Positions 60,198 to 64,000 of a stretch of DNA of 64,000 nucleotides are shown one piece after another. Location of the stretch: the NCBI RefSeq assembly GCF_034274695.1, contig NZ_CP128362.1, positions 992,001-1,056,000 of the forward strand. Direction: 5' to 3'. The notes under the pieces were generated by a model. That model was not told the DNA's origin. It saw only the letters and a program-made list of their open reading frames with translations, and made no database searches. The translations under genes were made by a program, and so were the position numbers. The number at the start of each line of letters is the position of its first letter. Positions within the stretch are counted from its first letter, which is position 1. Source of the stretch: Chitinophaga sp. LS1 (lineage in GTDB: Bacteria; Bacteroidota; Bacteroidia; Chitinophagales; Chitinophagaceae).

Positions 60198-60590
60198 TTA
60201 GAAAAGTTTACGCTCCGATGCTGCAATCGCCAAATCATTTATACTGGCAAATCGTCTTTGCATCAACCCGTTCTCATCAAACTCCCAATTCTCATTACCA
60301 TAACTCCGGAACCATTGTCCCTGTGCATCATGCCATTCATATTCAAATCGTACCGCTATGCGGTTATCCATAAACGCCCACAATTCTTTCTTTAATTTAT
60401 AATCCAGTTCCCGTTCCCACTTGCGCTGCAAGAATGTTTTGACTGCTTCCCGGCCATTAATGAATTCATGCCGGTTACGCCATTCAGTATCCACGGTATA
60501 AGCTAAACTTATGCGTTCAGGATCTTTTGAATTCCAGGCGTCTTCTGCTTTCTGTACCTTTTGTAAGGCTGTTTCTAATGTAAATTTCAT
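60198..60590 (-). CDS. NTF2-like protein (DUF1348)
   Basis: A 130-residue protein of the SnoaL/NTF2-like DUF1348 group ([80 protein letters not shown]). Full length. I use ATG 60590; frame continues to 60653 across the promoter region. Cotranscribed with the AraC gene 9 bp downstream and divergent from a second AraC gene at 60748. Confidence 0.9.
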   Translation of the reverse strand: MKFTLETALQKVQKAEDAWNSKDPERISLAYTVDTEWRNRHEFINGREAVKTFLQRKWERELDYKLKKELWAFMDNRIAVRFEYEWHDAQGQWFRSYGNENWEFDENGLMQRRFASINDLAIAASERKLF

Positions 60591-60747
60591 GATGCAAAGT
60601 TGCAACGATAACCATAACCAGTACATGGACAAATGGAATGAGTGCATGGACAATCCGGCCAGACCCGAAGCACTGGATGCAGAGAAAGAACTGGCGTTCT
60701 CTACGAATATTTAAGATAGAGGAAATTTCTCCTATCTTTATCTCATC

Positions 60748-61521
60748 ATGCAACACATCCCCATCAGAACAAATACAAGTTTTAGCATCCGGGATATCAA
60801 CGATTATATGTCCGGTCAGGATATGATTCAATCGCTCCACCGTCATGATTTCTACTATTTGTTAGTGCTGGAAAAAGGCGCAGGTACACATAGTATTGAC
60901 TTCACAGATTATACGATTACCGACCATTCCATCTTCCTCCTTCGCCCCGGCCAGGTGCATGCCATCCACCTACATTCCAGCAGCACAGGGTATCTATTAC
61001 AATTTAATCAAAGCTTCGATCCCAGTCCTTTATTGCACACTGCTGCACAGCAAAACTTTTATCAACTGGAAAACACACTTGCTATATGCACGCAAATCTT
61101 TGAAGAATTTACCCATTCCAAAGAAAAATACGAAGATGTCATAAAATCATTACTACACATATTTTTCATCCATCTGCTTCGCACACAAAAAACCCTCACT
61201 GCCAATGATGAGTTACATACCTTACAGACGCTCATTGCTACTCATATCACCACACATAAACAGGTAGCAGATTACGCCGCCATGCTACACTTATCCTCAT
61301 ATCAACTCAACGCCATTACCAAATCAGCCCTCGGCAAGACATGCTCTGCCCTGATCAATGACCACATCATCCTCGAAGCCAAACGCCAACTTCTGGCCAC
61401 GAAGAACCTTGTCAATGAAATCTCCTGGGCACTAGGCTACGAAGACGTTTCCTACTTTATTCGTTTCTTCAAAAAACATACAGGTCATACCCCCGAATCC
61501 TTCCGTCAAAACTTTAAATAG
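60748..61521 (+). CDS. AraC-family transcription regulator, cupin type
   Basis: A 257-residue regulator with an N-terminal cupin (HRHDFYYLLVLEKGAGTHSIDF, SIFLLRPGQVHAIHLHSSS) and C-terminal helix-turn-helix pair (VADYAAMLHLSSYQLNAITKSALGKTCSALIND, VNEISWALGYEDVSYFIRFFKKHTGHTPESFRQ). Divergent from the DUF1348-AraC pair; the 157-bp space probably serves both directions. The SAM methyltransferase 60 bp downstream may be cotranscribed. Confidence 0.88.
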   Translation: MQHIPIRTNTSFSIRDINDYMSGQDMIQSLHRHDFYYLLVLEKGAGTHSIDFTDYTITDHSIFLLRPGQVHAIHLHSSSTGYLLQFNQSFDPSPLLHTAAQQNFYQLENTLAICTQIFEEFTHSKEKYEDVIKSLLHIFFIHLLRTQKTLTANDELHTLQTLIATHITTHKQVADYAAMLHLSSYQLNAITKSALGKTCSALINDHIILEAKRQLLATKNLVNEISWALGYEDVSYFIRFFKKHTGHTPESFRQNFK

Positions 61522-61581
61522 ATCCGATTCAATTTCATTTTTGTCCTATCAGCAAGCGATCATCTGTGATAAATTTGTGTC

Positions 61582-62202
61582 ATGACAAACGAGCAATACA
61601 AAACAAGATGGGATAACCGCTATCGCGAAACTGATTTCGCCTATGGCAAAACACCGAATCTATTCTTCAAAGAATGGTTAGATCGGCTTGAAAAAGGCAG
61701 CCTCCTCATGCCCGCAGATGGCGAAGGCCGAAATGGTGTATACGCAGCGGCAAAAGGTTGGCAGGTAACCTCTACAGACCTGAGTCCGGAAGGGAAAATC
61801 AAAGCACTGCAACTAGCCGGTGAATTAAATACGAATCTTACTTACATCATAGGCGATCTCGAAACTATCAAATTTGAGCCTGCATCATTTGATGCCATCG
61901 GTTTGATTTATGCACATTTTCTTCCTGATAAGAAATCAATTTTACATCGTCAGTTAGATACCTATTTAAAACCCGGTGGCATTATCATCTTTGAAGCATT
62001 TAGTAAAAACCACAAAGCGAATGCACAGGTAGGAGGGCCTACAGAAATAGCATGGCTTTTCTCGGAAGAGGAGATAAAACAGGATTTTTCTGATTATGAA
62101 ATATTACTATTGAAAGAAGAAGTGGTAGGGTTGGAAGAAGGGAAGTATCACAATGGAGAGGGAACAGTAATAAGATTTGTAGGAAGAAAAAAGGCCGTCT
62201 AG
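61582..62202 (+). CDS. class I SAM-dependent methyltransferase
   Basis: A 206-residue methyltransferase of the TehB/tellurite-resistance-like type. LLMPADGEGRNGVYAAAKGWQVTSTDLS (about 37-65) is the SAM site; FDAIGLIYAHFLP motif II; YLKPGGIIIFEAFSKNH motif III. Acceptor unknown. It follows an AraC regulator by 60 bp. A 32-bp inverted repeat starts at its stop codon. Confidence 0.9.
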   Translation: MTNEQYKTRWDNRYRETDFAYGKTPNLFFKEWLDRLEKGSLLMPADGEGRNGVYAAAKGWQVTSTDLSPEGKIKALQLAGELNTNLTYIIGDLETIKFEPASFDAIGLIYAHFLPDKKSILHRQLDTYLKPGGIIIFEAFSKNHKANAQVGGPTEIAWLFSEEEIKQDFSDYEILLLKEEVVGLEEGKYHNGEGTVIRFVGRKKAV

Positions 62203-62203
62203 C

Positions 62204-62278
62204 GGTAGTATTTAATCCTTTGTGTAAATAGTATACAGTTGCCTATTATACTATTTACACAAAGGATTAAATACTACC
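62204..62278. repeat. perfect 32-bp inverted repeat
   Basis: Left arm 62204-62235 and right arm 62247-62278 are perfect reverse complements over 32 bp with an 11-nt loop, right after the methyltransferase stop. It has no T tract after the right arm (ACCCTTAATTTTC), so it is not a simple intrinsic terminator. No transposase nearby. Confidence 0.92.
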
Positions 62279-62348
62279 CTTAATTTTCAACTTTGATTTT
62301 TCTCCTCTTTAGTTAGCGTCTAATTTTATACATAATATTTAAAACAGG

Positions 62349-62377
62349 AAAGGCAAACCTAAAAGATTTGCCTTTTT
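62349..62377 (+). terminator. intrinsic terminator
   Basis: AAAGGCAAA (62349-62357) and TTTGCCTTT (62367-62375) with T5 after. It would end plus-strand transcripts before the convergent SDR gene. Confidence 0.75.
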
Positions 62378-62410
62378 GTTATTACTTGATCAAACAAGGA
62401 GATATTTACC

Positions 62411-63292
62411 TTACTTAAAATAATTCTCCTCCATATCCTCAATCAATCCCACCTCCTTCGGCTGCCATCCCAATTTCTCCTGCGTCACCTTACCTGAACT
62501 TGGCTGATCCATAGACCACATCATCCCCAAAAGTCCCATGCCCGCACCTGCCTCTTCCGCTGGAATACTCTTCAAAGGAATATCCAGGTGCTTCGCCATC
62601 ACACCCGCCAGTTCCTTCGTTGTAATACCTTCTTCCGCCACCGCATGATATATCGCCCCCGGGGTAGATTGCTCCATCGCCAGAACAAACAACCTGGCCG
62701 CATCATTCCGATGTACCGCTGGCCATCTATTCTGCCCTTCACCAATATAAAAAGCGGCACCACCTGTCTTTGCGGCATTGATAATAATCGGAATAAATCC
62801 CTGATCACCAGCAGCATGCACAGTAGGCGTCAATCTCACGAGAGAAGCATTTCCTCCACGCGCCACCACAGCAGCAACCGCCTCTTCTGTAGCAATTCGG
62901 GGAATTACATCTGTACTAACCAGTGGTTGATCTTGCTCCGTAGTTACAGTTCCCCTGGCAATCAACGCCGTTCCTGACGCCACAACTATAGGCCCTTTTA
63001 CAACTTCGCCCATCGCCCCGATCACCTGCCGGTCCAGCTCACAATATTTCTTAAAATTAGCAAAGTCATGAATAAACCCGGTATGTATTATAGCATCTGC
63101 CTTTGCCGCCCCACTTTTAATACTTTCCAGATCTTCCAGGTGTCCTCTATGTACCTCCACACCTGCAGCTTCCAGTTTCTGCACAGCGGCATCGGTACGT
63201 GCCAATCCAATCGGATAATGCCCTGCCTTTAATAATTCCTTTACAATGGCTGAGCCAATAAAGCCCGTAGCGCCGGTCAAAAATACCCGCAT
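62411..63292 (-). CDS. NAD(P)-dependent short-chain dehydrogenase/epimerase-like
   Basis: A 293-residue atypical SDR (MRVFLTGATGFIGSAIVKELLKAGHYPIGLARTD at the start; IIHTGFIHD; VRLTPTVHAAGDQGFI; YHAVAEEGITTKELA near the C-terminus). It resembles NAD-dependent epimerase-like oxidoreductases. The active-site Tyr-Lys pair is not clear by eye. Divergent from a Crp/Fnr-type regulator, the same pairing as at 34 kb. Confidence 0.88.
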   Translation of the reverse strand: MRVFLTGATGFIGSAIVKELLKAGHYPIGLARTDAAVQKLEAAGVEVHRGHLEDLESIKSGAAKADAIIHTGFIHDFANFKKYCELDRQVIGAMGEVVKGPIVVASGTALIARGTVTTEQDQPLVSTDVIPRIATEEAVAAVVARGGNASLVRLTPTVHAAGDQGFIPIIINAAKTGGAAFYIGEGQNRWPAVHRNDAARLFVLAMEQSTPGAIYHAVAEEGITTKELAGVMAKHLDIPLKSIPAEEAGAGMGLLGMMWSMDQPSSGKVTQEKLGWQPKEVGLIEDMEENYFK

Positions 63293-63315
63293 AAAATTTT
63301 GATTTTATACTACAA

Positions 63316-63358
63316 ATTTGACACAGAATAGGTGCTCAAAACAAGGTCATTTGACACA
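63316..63358. promoter_or_regulatory. direct repeat in the SDR/Crp divergent promoter
   Basis: ATTTGACACA occurs at 63316-63325 and 63349-63358, 33 bp apart (about three helical turns), between the divergent SDR and Crp-type genes. Likely regulator binding sites. Confidence 0.45.
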
Positions 63359-63377
63359 ATTTTACTACTTTCAAGGT

Positions 63378-63962
63378 ATGTTTGATCGTCTGGAAGCATT
63401 ATTAACTGCGCAACATTCCTTTACACCTGAAGAGTTACAGGAAATCAATTCGCGTACATTAGTCAGAAAAGTACGCAGAAAACAACTCCTGCTCCAGGAA
63501 GGAGAGATATGTCAATATAAAATGTTTGTGGCCGAAGGCCTGCTCAAGACATATTATATAAAGGACGACGGTTCCGAGCATATCCTCGGATTCGCCACCG
63601 AAGGCAGCTGGACTACTGACGGCCAAAGCCTTAAGAACCAAACGGTGTCAAAGCTGAATATTGAAGCCATGGAAGATTCCGTTGTTTTATTATGGACACA
63701 TGAGCACATCAGCCATTTGGTCAAAACCATTCCGGGTTTAAAAGCCTATACGCAAGATCTCATCAGCCGAAGCCTCTATTCCAGTTACGAAAGGATCCTG
63801 AGTAATATCAGTGCGACTTCCGAAGAGAAATACCAGGAGTTTGTGAATAAGTTTCCTGATTTACTTAATAGAGTACCGCTTCATCTGATCGCTTCTTTCC
63901 TTGGCGTATCGAGAGAAACCCTCAGCAGAATCCGCCATGCCCAAATGAAACAATCTCACTAA
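63378..63962 (+). CDS. Crp/Fnr-family transcription regulator
   Basis: A 194-residue regulator: beta-roll sensing domain (about 25-115; VRKVRRKQLLLQEGEICQYKMFVAEGLLKTYYIKDDGSEHILGF) and helix-turn-helix (RVPLHLIASFLGVSRETLSRIRH). Third of its kind in the window. I use ATG 63378 (MFDRLE); the frame is open to 63318. The divergent SDR gene is its probable target. The last 38 bp of the window hold nothing I can support. Confidence 0.9.
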   Translation: MFDRLEALLTAQHSFTPEELQEINSRTLVRKVRRKQLLLQEGEICQYKMFVAEGLLKTYYIKDDGSEHILGFATEGSWTTDGQSLKNQTVSKLNIEAMEDSVVLLWTHEHISHLVKTIPGLKAYTQDLISRSLYSSYERILSNISATSEEKYQEFVNKFPDLLNRVPLHLIASFLGVSRETLSRIRHAQMKQSH

Positions 63963-64000
63963 TCCGGATTACTTAGATTGAAATCCTTATCCGCTATATA

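Noticed and set aside
62204..62278. Inverted repeat as insertion-sequence ends
   Set aside because: Only 11 bp lie between the arms and no transposase or target duplication is visible; kept as an unexplained repeat instead.

Overview
The window looks like chromosomal DNA of a Bacteroidota member, most likely a Chitinophaga-like member of the Chitinophagaceae (inference). The grounds are: secreted enzymes ending in type IX secretion (T9SS) sorting domains (pectate lyase at 12198, GH18 chitinase at 36915), lipoproteins with Bacteroidota-style signals, promoters of the TTTG/TAnnTTTG type, a DUF6520-like protein, and many AraC/GlxA/HxlR/Crp regulators each next to a small oxidoreductase or hydrolase. 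I saw no rRNA, tRNA, CRISPR array, insertion sequence or prophage.

Layout. 1-6.7 kb: a DEAD-box helicase, small membrane proteins, an HTTM-type membrane protein with a small partner, and a lipoprotein. 6.95-10.8 kb: a tight six-gene operon for NAD/ADP-ribose and RNA-phosphate chemistry (Nudix-fold regulator, a small protein of the group annotated 'ADP-ribosylation/crystallin J1', NADAR, KptA, ADP-ribosylglycohydrolase, PPP-type phosphatase) closed by a terminator. 12.1-14.7 kb: a PL9 pectate lyase behind a LacI-type operator. 15.1-19.0 kb: a three-gene operon of a Tat-exported amine oxidase, a Tat-exported aminotransferase and a secreted Hint-domain protein. 19.1-20.0 kb: a membrane-protein pair lying between two terminators. 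20.9-23.5 kb: an EF-G paralogue with an in-frame repeat insertion, preceded by a probable structured RNA with its own promoter and terminator. 23.5-35 kb: GlxA/AraC/Crp regulators with a secreted DJ-1 protein, aldehyde dehydrogenase and epimerase. 35-46.6 kb: dehydrogenase, chitinase, a SerB-SerA-ACT fusion, HxlR/hydrolase, ArsR/AHSA1 and a large beta-helix protein. 46.6-64 kb: LOG-family protein, further regulator/enzyme pairs, MFS exporter, an AAA+ DUF4143 ATPase and two methyltransferases.

A window-wide oddity is the number of degenerate tandem repeats. Each locus has its own unit (7, 11, 33, 42, 47, 48, 59, 62, 74 bp and others). Thirteen arrays sit at gene 3' ends, and in most of them the unit visibly contains a copy of the neighbouring gene's last codons and stop. 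One (48.65-49.29 kb) repeats a gene's promoter and start codon about 18 times. Two lie inside coding sequence (EF-G; MFS C-terminus). The two best candidates for an under-described biological system are the ADP-ribose/RNA operon and the Tat-oxidase/Tat-aminotransferase/Hint operon. The arrays and the RNA upstream of EF-G are the most unusual non-coding structures. All functional assignments come from reading motifs by eye; no searches were run.
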